A stretch of 23,332 bases of DNA from Peptostreptococcaceae bacterium (lineage in GTDB: Bacteria; Bacillota_A; Clostridia; Peptostreptococcales; Acidaminobacteraceae): assembly GCA_013619035.1 (NCBI GenBank), contig JABXKX010000368.1, forward strand, positions 1 to 23,332. The letters are read 5' to 3'. Positions 1 through 6,870 of the stretch are shown piece after piece (within the stretch, counting starts at the first letter, position 1; each line of letters opens with the position of its first letter). The notes under the pieces were generated by a model. That model ran no database searches, was not told the origin of the DNA, and was given only the letters and a program-made list of their open reading frames with translations. Position numbers and translations under genes: made by a program.

Positions 1-227
1 TCATGATGTAATTCAGAGCTTTCTTTTCTAGTTACTTGAAATATTGTTTCTGATCATATATTTTTTAGACTATTATAGAAGTAGATATATATTTTGTTAT
101 TACCGGTATCTGTGTACATATTGTTGGTTAACAAAAGTAATAATATCTTTTTAGTGTGTTATGATAAATGATTAAGGGTAAAAATGGTAAAGAATTTATA
201 TATAGAGAACTTAAAAGGAGAAAGGCT
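1..227. other. Upstream region of the amidase gene
   Basis: This is an AT-rich stretch with no ORF of convincing length. It precedes the amidase start at 228 and should hold its promoter. TTGTTG (121-126) with TATCTT (144-149) at 17-bp spacing is a weak candidate pair. An in-frame ATG at 168 extends the amidase frame but has no ribosome binding site, so I treat 168-227 as leader. Nothing else was recognised. Confidence 0.4.
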
Positions 228-1691
228 ATGAAAAAAATTGATATCATGGAATTAACTGTAGAAAAACTCCATAAAGCATTAGAAACTGAAGAGTTAACGG
301 TTAAAAAACTTGTTCAAGCTTACTTAGAAAGAATACATAGCTATGATCAACAAGGTCCGAAATTAAATTCAATTATCTGTATCAATGATGGTGTTATTAA
401 AGAAGCTGAGGATTTGGATAACTATTATAAAAGTTATGGATTAAAAGGACCTTTACATGGTGTTCCTATCTTATTAAAAGATAATGTCCATACCCTTGAC
501 ATGCCAACCACTGCTGGCAGTAAAAGTTTGGAAGGATTTTTATCGGATGAAGATGCATCTATTGTAAAAAATTTGAAAGATGCTGGAGCTTTGATAATAG
601 CAAAAACGAATCTACATGAATTTGCCATTTGGGGTGAAACGATTAGTTCAATACAAGGACAAACACTAAATCCATATGATTTGACTCGTACACCAGGTGG
701 ATCAAGTGGCGGTACTGGTGCATCTGTAGCTGCTAACTTTGGATTAATTGGTATTGGAACAGATACCATTAATTCTATCAGGTCACCATCATCAGCAAAT
801 TGTTTGGTAGGGATTCGTCCAACCGTTGGTTTGGTTAGCAAATCCGGTGTGGTACCCTATTCCAATACTCAAGATGTTATAGGACCAATTGCAAGAACCG
901 TTGAAGATGCCACTAAATTATTAGATGTCGTATATGGTTATGATCCAAAAGATCCTAAAACTGCTTGGTCGGTAGGGCGAGTCAATCAATCGTATATAAA
1001 CTTTTTAAATGAAAAAGGATTAGAACATAAGAGAATTGGTATTCTAAAAGCATTTTTTGGTCAAGACGAAATTCATGAAACAACAAACCGTGAAGTGTAT
1101 AAAGCCATCAATATCTTAGAAAAAAATGGTGCTACCATGATTGTTATTGATAATAACTTTGATTCAGGGGAACTTGTACAAAATGTGAGTGTACATCTTT
1201 ATGATTTGAAGGATCATTTGAATACTTATTTAAGTGGATTACCTAAAACGGCACCTGTACATAGTGTGGCAGAAATCCTTGAAAGTGGTAAACATCATCC
1301 AGGCATTAAAGAAAATTTAGAAAAAGCAAATTCACTCTCAACAGGTACACCTATTTATAATGAACGTCTGATTAAAAGAATAGCCACTCAAAATCGATTG
1401 ATACAACTTATGGCAACACATCAATTGGATGCCATTGTTTATCCGCATCAAAAACAACTGGTCTGTAAAGTTGGTGACTCACAAAATGAAAGAAACGGTG
1501 TTTTAGCATCAGTAACAGGTTTTCCATCCATCTGCGTACCTGCTGGATTTAGTGATCCGACAGCTGAGGCTAAACTCGGGGTTCCAATAGGCATGGAAAT
1601 CTTAGGAAGACCATTTAGTGAAGGTATCTTAATTGAAATTGCATATGCCTATGAAAAGTTGTCAAAAGTACGTCAAGCACCACTTATGTAA
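228..1691 (+). CDS. Amidase-signature family enzyme, peptide-amidase-like
   Basis: This is a 487-residue cytoplasmic amidase-signature hydrolase that cleaves a carboxamide bond; the substrate is unknown. The Ser-cisSer-Lys triad is readable: Lys84 in LLKDNVH, the Gly/Ser-rich loop PGGSSGGTG (157-164) with cis-Ser at about 159, and the nucleophile Ser183 in GTDTINSIR. The usual GG before the nucleophile is IN, as I recall for a subgroup of peptide-amidase-like members. The block LVGIRPTVGLVSKSGVVP and GPIARTVEDA follow as in the family. Length is normal and no signal peptide is visible. The start at 228 is chosen because AAAAGGAG (213-220) lies 7 nt upstream; the frame is open back to 168 but without a ribosome site. 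It is monocistronic and ends at a shared convergent terminator. It could deamidate an amide made by the downstream catabolic island (oxamate-like), but that rests on proximity only. Confidence 0.9.
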   Translation: MKKIDIMELTVEKLHKALETEELTVKKLVQAYLERIHSYDQQGPKLNSIICINDGVIKEAEDLDNYYKSYGLKGPLHGVPILLKDNVHTLDMPTTAGSKSLEGFLSDEDASIVKNLKDAGALIIAKTNLHEFAIWGETISSIQGQTLNPYDLTRTPGGSSGGTGASVAANFGLIGIGTDTINSIRSPSSANCLVGIRPTVGLVSKSGVVPYSNTQDVIGPIARTVEDATKLLDVVYGYDPKDPKTAWSVGRVNQSYINFLNEKGLEHKRIGILKAFFGQDEIHETTNREVYKAINILEKNGATMIVIDNNFDSGELVQNVSVHLYDLKDHLNTYLSGLPKTAPVHSVAEILESGKHHPGIKENLEKANSLSTGTPIYNERLIKRIATQNRLIQLMATHQLDAIVYPHQKQLVCKVGDSQNERNGVLASVTGFPSICVPAGFSDPTAEAKLGVPIGMEILGRPFSEGILIEIAYAYEKLSKVRQAPLM

Positions 1692-1749
1692 CTTAATCAT
1701 TTTTTGCCTAAAGTGGAAAATTAAATAACAACTACAATGGAATAGTTAA

Positions 1750-1851
1750 GTGAAAACAAACGTATTTGGTTGGACTCTAATCTATGAAGGTATTGAACTT
1801 GCAGCCAATAATGCACAAAAAACTTTTGAAGAAAAAAACATCAATGACTAG
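1750..1851 (+). other. 33-codon open stretch, possible gene remnant
   Basis: A GTG-initiated stretch of 33 codons reads through a protein-like composition (NVFGWTLIYEG, then an Ala/Asn-rich helix) and ends in TAG. A TAA lies immediately before the GTG and no ribosome binding site is present. It looks more like the C-terminal debris of a lost gene than a functional small ORF. The family was not recognised. Confidence 0.2.
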
Positions 1852-1896
1852 AGGGATTCTTTCCATAAATAAATTGAGCTTATGGTATTAAAAAAC

Positions 1897-1926
1897 AACA
1901 CCAGCCGAGTAACTTTGGCTGGTGTT
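1897..1926. terminator. Bidirectional rho-independent terminator
   Basis: A perfect 10-bp stem, AACACCAGCC (1897-1906) with GGCTGGTGTT (1917-1926), encloses a 10-nt loop. The A-run at 1890-1895 gives a U-tract on the - strand transcript, and TTTAATCTTTG follows on the + strand. It sits between the convergent amidase (+) and the MoxR-type ATPase (-) and can serve both. Confidence 0.9.
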
Positions 1927-1936
1927 TAATCTTTGT

Positions 1937-3145
1937 TTATTTTAATGCAGCTCGTTCTTTCATGAGTCTTTGATATGATATATTAATCTGATTAAAACAA
2001 TTAACGATACTATCGTATTTTTCTTTTTGAGGATATTCAAGTTCAATACGTTCCATAAGATTCATGATATTACTGATTGCTTGTTCATAAAGGGTATCCG
2101 TGTCATTTTCAAAGAAATCTCTATGATTGTTGATATTTCTATCCAGTTCCTCCTGAATAGAAGATAGTAAGGATAAATATTTCTCTGCATTGATATTTGG
2201 CAAATCCATCTTTTCAAATATAAGATCCTGAACTTTGAGTATGTCATCTTCCTTCTGCCAAAATGCAAATTGTAATGCAATCAAATCATCTGTTAGACAA
2301 TAATCTCTGTTGTTATAAAGAGCATGTGCTTTGACTAAGTTTCCGCTGAGTTTTAAACGTCTTGGTGAGATGAAAATATTATGTTTTGTTTGTAGTTCAT
2401 TGGCAATATCAATCATCAATCTAGCAATATCTTCTCCGAGTTCTATCATGTGAAGATTATCTTGAATATAGATAATATCATGTATGGATATCTTAAATTC
2501 GCTTTTTAGTGAATTGTCCGTAAGGATCATTTTAAGTTTGTTCTCGGTATCGACTAGAGGCTTAATAAAAACCCGAGAAAGAAATCTATCATGAAGTGCC
2601 TGAAGTTTTAAATCAGTTTCTTCCACATCTAAATCATCAACTTGTTTTGGAAAGAAATTTGTATCAGCCATAAAAAAGCGGAGTTTTGTTTTGACTGTAT
2701 CGGTACCATTCTTAAACTCACCTTCATTAAGTATTGTAAGGAGTCCAGAGTTTGCTACCTGATCATTTACACGGTAAAACTCGGAACAAAATGCTATGAC
2801 GGCATCGGGGAGAAATCCTTTATAATGTCTTTTAATGATACCGTTCTTTTTGAAATATTCGATATCTGGTGCACCAAAAACATTGTTCGGTGATATGTCT
2901 GAACCCATCTGAATATGAAAATAAGGTGTGCCTTCCAAGTCTTCAAAATCTATGGCATCCACAAAAGTTCTTAAAACTGCAGATTTTGCAATCCCAGGCT
3001 GACCGAGTGCAATCATATTGGTTCTAGAAATCATGGATAATAAAATGCAAAGTGTATAATCTTCAACTTCATAATATTGTGAGTTAATGAAGTCGTTTAT
3101 TTGATGTAAGGTTTGACTGATCTTTTTTAATTTATTTTTCTCCAT
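1937..3145 (-). CDS. MoxR/RavA-type AAA+ ATPase with altered Walker B
   Basis: This is a MoxR-family AAA+ ATPase of about 402 residues, probably a chaperone acting with the VWA protein encoded just upstream. Walker A is GQPGIAKS (49-56). The Walker B region reads AVIAFCSEF, where the usual LDE is CSE, so the Mg-coordinating Asp is Ser122 while Glu123 remains. Sensor 1 (ADTNF, 161-165), the arginine-finger region (LQALHDRFLSR, 182-192) and the sensor 2 motif SPRRLKLSG are intact. Two adjacent Met codons occur (3148 and 3145). AGGAGG lies 2 nt from the first and 5 nt from the second, so the second is preferred. The ribosome site overlaps the stop of the VWA gene, which implies translational coupling. 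RavA acts with ViaA on respiratory enzymes and CoxD with CoxE on a molybdenum hydroxylase. The neighbouring hydroxylase makes a similar role here plausible but unproven. Confidence 0.9.
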   Translation of the reverse strand: MEKNKLKKISQTLHQINDFINSQYYEVEDYTLCILLSMISRTNMIALGQPGIAKSAVLRTFVDAIDFEDLEGTPYFHIQMGSDISPNNVFGAPDIEYFKKNGIIKRHYKGFLPDAVIAFCSEFYRVNDQVANSGLLTILNEGEFKNGTDTVKTKLRFFMADTNFFPKQVDDLDVEETDLKLQALHDRFLSRVFIKPLVDTENKLKMILTDNSLKSEFKISIHDIIYIQDNLHMIELGEDIARLMIDIANELQTKHNIFISPRRLKLSGNLVKAHALYNNRDYCLTDDLIALQFAFWQKEDDILKVQDLIFEKMDLPNINAEKYLSLLSSIQEELDRNINNHRDFFENDTDTLYEQAISNIMNLMERIELEYPQKEKYDSIVNCFNQINISYQRLMKERAALK

Positions 3146-3154
3146 CATTTCCTC

Positions 3155-5194
3155 CTAAATCAGTGAGTAGAGTTTTTTATTGGTTGCTTCATTCCAATTC
3201 CCGATGTCTCGTCCTTTAATTTCTAATACTTCATCAGATATGTCTCCGATATCACCATAATCATGATATGTATACGCATGCATGATGATTGTATAAAGTT
3301 TAAAATCTCTTTGTTGTTTTAAGTGCAGGAAAGTCTTTTTAAATGCTTCTCTGATTTCGCATTGTCCATCTGTGATAAAAAGGATATCAGATTTTTTATG
3401 TTGATCTGCTTTAATAAATTCTATGGCTTTTGATAACGGTTTTTCAAAATCAGTGCCTCCACAGATGAATTCATCAAGCACATCAAGCACATCTTGAGCT
3501 GTGATTTTTGAAGGATTGATTTCTTTGATATATAGAGGTTCAGAAGCGGATGCAAATTGAATTAAAATCAAATGCCTTTTTTGAATTTTGGCAATTTCAA
3601 TGATGGCTAAAATATGACTTTGTGTTTCTTCGATTTTAGCACCTTCCATAGATCCAGAACCGTCATAACATAGGATAATAGGTCCTTTTCTTTTATCGTA
3701 CTTTCGAATCATGTCAATCGTCAGTAGGTCGTCACGTAAATAGCGATCATAAAAATCGTTTTCAAAAGCTTCGATACCCAATGCTAATCCAATATATTCA
3801 TCTTCGATTAATAAATCAATGTTGTGTGAACTGTTGATTTTATCAATGGGTATGGAATGTTCTTTTCTTTTTTTATATTGAATTCGACGCGCGTAGAGTT
3901 TGTTTTTTCCAACCTTATTAACAAATTTCACAAACGAGGGTTTTATATACCTTTTATGCATTCTAATAATTTCATCAAAGGTTAAATTTTCAAGAGAGTT
4001 TTCTTTAATGCCTAGAATTTTTGTGGTGTTATTAAATGCATCAATATTTTCTATGGCTTGTGAGAATATTCTTGGCAAGTTTAACTTTTTAATCTGAGAT
4101 TTCAAACTGTTTTCAAGTCGTTTAAAATCATCATCTGAATAGGGCATGTTCAAACGACTTGAAAGGTCAGTATTTGATGAATGACCAAATTGTTTTTGTC
4201 TAAGTTGATTTTCACGCCTACTGGATATTTGGTGTACAGTATGTTGAATTGCTTGTTCTGATGTGTTTACTTTGCCATCTCTAATGATGTTCTTGTTGCT
4301 TGAATCGGATGTGTTTAGTTCAGAAATCAAGCGTTTTTGACTGGTTTGTTGTTGTCCTTTTGTTAAATATTGTTCTTTGAGATACGGTGCAAATTTTTCT
4401 TCTAATTCATCTTTTAGAGATTCTTTAAAGTCATCACTTGTTTCTTGGTCGTTTTTTTCTGTTTCTGTTTGAACTTTAAGAGCATCATTATTGAGTTCAT
4501 CTTGTTGTTGATTCAGTAGGTTTTTTAATAGTGTTTCTAGTGCGGAGCTATTTTCTTTGATGGTGCTTTTTTCTATAGCTGTTTTGATCTCTTTCTGGAA
4601 AAGAGTCTCTTCTAATGGTTTGGAATCGTTAAATAATGCATCGATAAGACTCTTAAACCATTCGTTTTCTGTAATAGGAATTGAGTTATTATTATTGATT
4701 AGTCCTATATATTTTAAAAGTAATGCGTATTCATTCTCAGAAAACATCTTCTCTAAATCTATTGTAGTAACCATTTCTATTAAGTTGTCAAAAGAGCTTT
4801 TTAGAGCGTTCGTGTTGTTAAGTGTGTTAAGAGTATCTTCAATATCTTGAATCAACGATCGACCTCTTAAGGATTCAAATAAGCCATCGATGATGAGCTT
4901 GAATGCTAAATAAGTATTTGAACGAGAGCCGACAGTTCTTCTTCTTAAACTTAAAAGCTGACTGATTTGAAGCATCTCATGAATAATTTCATAATTCACT
5001 GAAAATAATATAGGGTGGTCTAAGTAAATGGAGTATTTGAAATGTATATGAAAAACATCTTGGAGCAATGAGTCAAAATCTTCAAAGTGATGTGTGCCTT
5101 CATTAAGGTATCTTTTTAATAATGGGGAACTATTTATTAATTCATAGAATTGAATTGTATCCAAAGCATTATGCTCAATATATGAGTTTGACAT
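3155..5194 (-). CDS. VWA-domain protein, ViaA/CoxE-like partner of the AAA+ ATPase
   Basis: This 679-residue soluble protein has a C-terminal von Willebrand factor A domain (about 500-679). The MIDAS motif is complete: DGSGS beginning at Asp511, Thr581 in CGGTDF, and Asp609 in ITDGQ. The N-terminal 200 residues are predicted helical. The middle (about 215-350) is polar, rich in Gln, Glu, Lys and Asn, and likely coiled or disordered. E. coli ViaA is shorter (just under 500 residues), so the middle is expanded here. It is the first gene of the unit and the ATPase follows within 10 nt. E. coli has the order ravA-viaA, so the order is inverted. The start is set by AGGAGG (complement of 5201-5206) 6 nt upstream. 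A -10-like TATAAT on the - strand lies at 5214-5219. The family assignment is secure; the client protein is inferred. Confidence 0.88.
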   Translation of the reverse strand: MSNSYIEHNALDTIQFYELINSSPLLKRYLNEGTHHFEDFDSLLQDVFHIHFKYSIYLDHPILFSVNYEIIHEMLQISQLLSLRRRTVGSRSNTYLAFKLIIDGLFESLRGRSLIQDIEDTLNTLNNTNALKSSFDNLIEMVTTIDLEKMFSENEYALLLKYIGLINNNNSIPITENEWFKSLIDALFNDSKPLEETLFQKEIKTAIEKSTIKENSSALETLLKNLLNQQQDELNNDALKVQTETEKNDQETSDDFKESLKDELEEKFAPYLKEQYLTKGQQQTSQKRLISELNTSDSSNKNIIRDGKVNTSEQAIQHTVHQISSRRENQLRQKQFGHSSNTDLSSRLNMPYSDDDFKRLENSLKSQIKKLNLPRIFSQAIENIDAFNNTTKILGIKENSLENLTFDEIIRMHKRYIKPSFVKFVNKVGKNKLYARRIQYKKRKEHSIPIDKINSSHNIDLLIEDEYIGLALGIEAFENDFYDRYLRDDLLTIDMIRKYDKRKGPIILCYDGSGSMEGAKIEETQSHILAIIEIAKIQKRHLILIQFASASEPLYIKEINPSKITAQDVLDVLDEFICGGTDFEKPLSKAIEFIKADQHKKSDILFITDGQCEIREAFKKTFLHLKQQRDFKLYTIIMHAYTYHDYGDIGDISDEVLEIKGRDIGNWNEATNKKLYSLI

Positions 5195-5290
5195 ACAGCA
5201 CCTCCTTATCTTAATTATACTCCATTTCTTATATCTCGAATAAATTTTTTACAAATGTATCTAATTATAAGTAGTATAGAATAAACGCTC

Positions 5291-5338
5291 TTGTAATGGG
5301 GTACTAAATAGATGTGATAAATAGTCAGAATATTTAGT
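5291..5338 (+). promoter_or_regulatory. Candidate PucR operator, copy 1 (upstream of the hydroxylase operon)
   Basis: This element aligns with 10543-10592 upstream of the regulator gene. Shared blocks in order are TTGTnAT, GTACTAA, TAGA, GATAA and the exact 14-mer TCAGAATATTTAGT (5325-5338), followed by TTAATTA. Two such matches next to a PucR-family gene and its probable target operon suggest a regulator binding site. This is inference from sequence repetition only. Confidence 0.5.
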
Positions 5339-5452
5339 TAATTACAACAAACAGAGTGATATGATTACGGATTATAATAGAAGAGAAGAGTTTTTAGAAT
5401 TTTCGCGCAATTTAACTTTAAATAAAATTGGAGCACCAAAAGAGTGATTATA

Positions 5453-5481
5453 ACTGTGTAATTGAAAGTGTATTACACAGT
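5453..5481. repeat. Perfect 10-bp inverted repeat in the hydroxylase leader
   Basis: ACTGTGTAAT (5453-5462) pairs with ATTACACAGT (5472-5481) around a 9-nt centre, about 70 bp before the FAD subunit start. It could be a dimeric repressor site or an mRNA hairpin. No U-tract follows, so it is not a terminator. Confidence 0.6.
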
Positions 5482-5550
5482 CATTGCAAATAGATATGAA
5501 AATTGATGGGATATGTGTTAACTTACGAATAATTATATGGAGGGGAAATA

Positions 5551-6378
5551 ATGAATAGATTTGAGTACTTTGCACCAACAACTTTAAAAGAAGCCGTAGA
5601 TATTCTAAATGAAAAAGGTGACAAGGCTTTTATTCTAAATGGTGGTACAGATATAATCGTACGTATGCGTGACTGTCTTTTAAATGCAGATTGTCTAGTG
5701 GATATTAAGAAAATTGAAAGTTTAAATAAGATAATGTTTCAAAAGGGACGTGTGATGATTGGTGGGACTGTACTTTTAAATGATTTAGGATTACATCCAA
5801 TCATTCAGAAGAAGTATCCATTTCTAGCACAAGCGGCACTTTCTATAGGATCAAAACAAGTAAGGAATCGAGCAACATGTGTGGGCAACATATGTAATGC
5901 TTCGCCACTTGCTGATACAGCGACACCTTTACTGGCTCTAAATGCGAAAGTTCATGTGTATAGCGCTGCAGGCGAAAGAACAATTATGTTATCAGATTTT
6001 TTTGTCTTTGTAAGAAAAACGGTACTACAACATGGCGAAATCGTTACAGGCATCTCATTTGAAGAGCGTGACGTGTTAGGGATATTTACAAAAACATCCA
6101 GACGTAAAGAAGTTGATCTTTCAACGGTTTCTGCGACCGTTATAAAAAAAGACGATGTTTATAACATCAGTTGTGGTGCGGTAGCACCTACACCTATAAG
6201 ACTTGAAAAAACAGAGGTTTTCCTTAATGGCAAAACTCTGACTAAGGATTTAATTGAAGAAGCATGTGAAATGGCATCAAAGGAAGTAAAACCAATCAGT
6301 GATTTAAGAGCGACTGAAGGTTATAGACGTGAAATGGTGAAAGTGATGTTAAGAAATTCTCTGTTGGAATGGTTATAG
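5551..6378 (+). CDS. xdhB: Xanthine dehydrogenase-type FAD-binding subunit
   Basis: This 275-residue subunit carries FAD in a three-subunit molybdenum hydroxylase and passes electrons from the 2Fe-2S centres to the acceptor. The FAD-binding motifs are NGGTDIIVRMRD (residues about 30-41) and GSKQVRNRATCVGNICNASPL (about 105-125), with the typical C-terminal ferredoxin-reductase-like domain after them. Length fits the family (about 270-300). ATG at 5551 is preceded by GGAGGGG (5539-5545). The stop is 10 nt before the 2Fe-2S gene, whose ribosome site overlaps this stop region, so the three subunits are co-translated. It could serve another purine or N-heterocycle hydroxylase, since subunits of this superfamily look alike. 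Confidence 0.92.
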   Translation: MNRFEYFAPTTLKEAVDILNEKGDKAFILNGGTDIIVRMRDCLLNADCLVDIKKIESLNKIMFQKGRVMIGGTVLLNDLGLHPIIQKKYPFLAQAALSIGSKQVRNRATCVGNICNASPLADTATPLLALNAKVHVYSAAGERTIMLSDFFVFVRKTVLQHGEIVTGISFEERDVLGIFTKTSRRKEVDLSTVSATVIKKDDVYNISCGAVAPTPIRLEKTEVFLNGKTLTKDLIEEACEMASKEVKPISDLRATEGYRREMVKVMLRNSLLEWL

Positions 6379-6388
6379 GAGGCATGTA

Positions 6389-6859
6389 ATGAAAGTAATC
6401 ATAAATTTTACATTAAATGGTGAAGAAATTGAATATGCAGTTGATACACATGTAACATTATTAAAAATGATAAGAGAAGATTTTGATTTAACAGGTGCTA
6501 AAGAAGGATGTGGCGCGGGGGAATGTGGAGCCTGTACGATTATAATGAACGGTAGAGCTGTCAACGCATGTTTGGTATTAGCAGTTGAGGCAAATGGCTG
6601 TGAAATAACAACCATCGAAGGATTGGCAGTAGGTGGTGTTCTTGATCCCTTACAAGTTTCATTTATAGAAAATGCAGCACTACAATGTGGGTATTGTACT
6701 CCGGGTATGATTATGACCGCAAAAGTACTATTAAATGAAAATCCTAATCCAACAGTTGAAGAGATTAAAGAAGGTATTAGCGGTAACTTATGCCGTTGTA
6801 CTGGATATAAAAAAATTATAGAAGCCATTCAATTTGTGGCAGAAAACAATAATGCGTAA
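6389..6859 (+). CDS. Xanthine dehydrogenase-type 2Fe-2S subunit
   Basis: This 156-residue subunit holds the two [2Fe-2S] clusters that connect the molybdenum centre to FAD. The plant-type ferredoxin cysteines are in CGAGECGACT with a further Cys in AVNAC. The second, helical cluster has CGYCTPGM and CRCTGYKK. All eight ligands are present and the length is standard. ATG at 6389 follows TAGGAGG (6376-6382). In E. coli nomenclature this subunit is also called XdhC, which must not be confused with the maturation factor at 18411. Confidence 0.94.
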   Translation: MKVIINFTLNGEEIEYAVDTHVTLLKMIREDFDLTGAKEGCGAGECGACTIIMNGRAVNACLVLAVEANGCEITTIEGLAVGGVLDPLQVSFIENAALQCGYCTPGMIMTAKVLLNENPNPTVEEIKEGISGNLCRCTGYKKIIEAIQFVAENNNA

Positions 6860-6870
6860 GGGGGGACGAC

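Larger units (their letters stand above)
5195..5550. promoter_or_regulatory. Divergent regulatory region between the VWA/AAA unit and the hydroxylase operon
   Basis: This 356-bp region drives the VWA/AAA unit to the left and the molybdenum hydroxylase operon to the right. Contents: a - strand TATAAT (5214-5219); an element at 5291-5338 that recurs upstream of the PucR-type regulator; a + strand TATAAT (5373-5378) without a good -35; a small inverted repeat CAATTT/AAATTG (5408-5413, 5425-5430); and a perfect 10-bp inverted repeat (5453-5481). If TATAAT at 5373 is used, the hydroxylase mRNA has a leader of about 165 nt. I could not match it to a known purine, xanthine or Moco riboswitch. Confidence 0.6.

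Noticed and set aside
5373..5550. Purine, xanthine or molybdenum cofactor riboswitch in the xdh leader
   Set aside because: The conserved core sequences of these classes that I know were not found; only a simple 10-bp inverted repeat is visible.
5372..5581. 69-codon - strand ORF across the xdh control region
   Set aside because: It overlaps the start of the FAD subunit gene and the regulatory repeats, and has no ribosome site or recognisable product.
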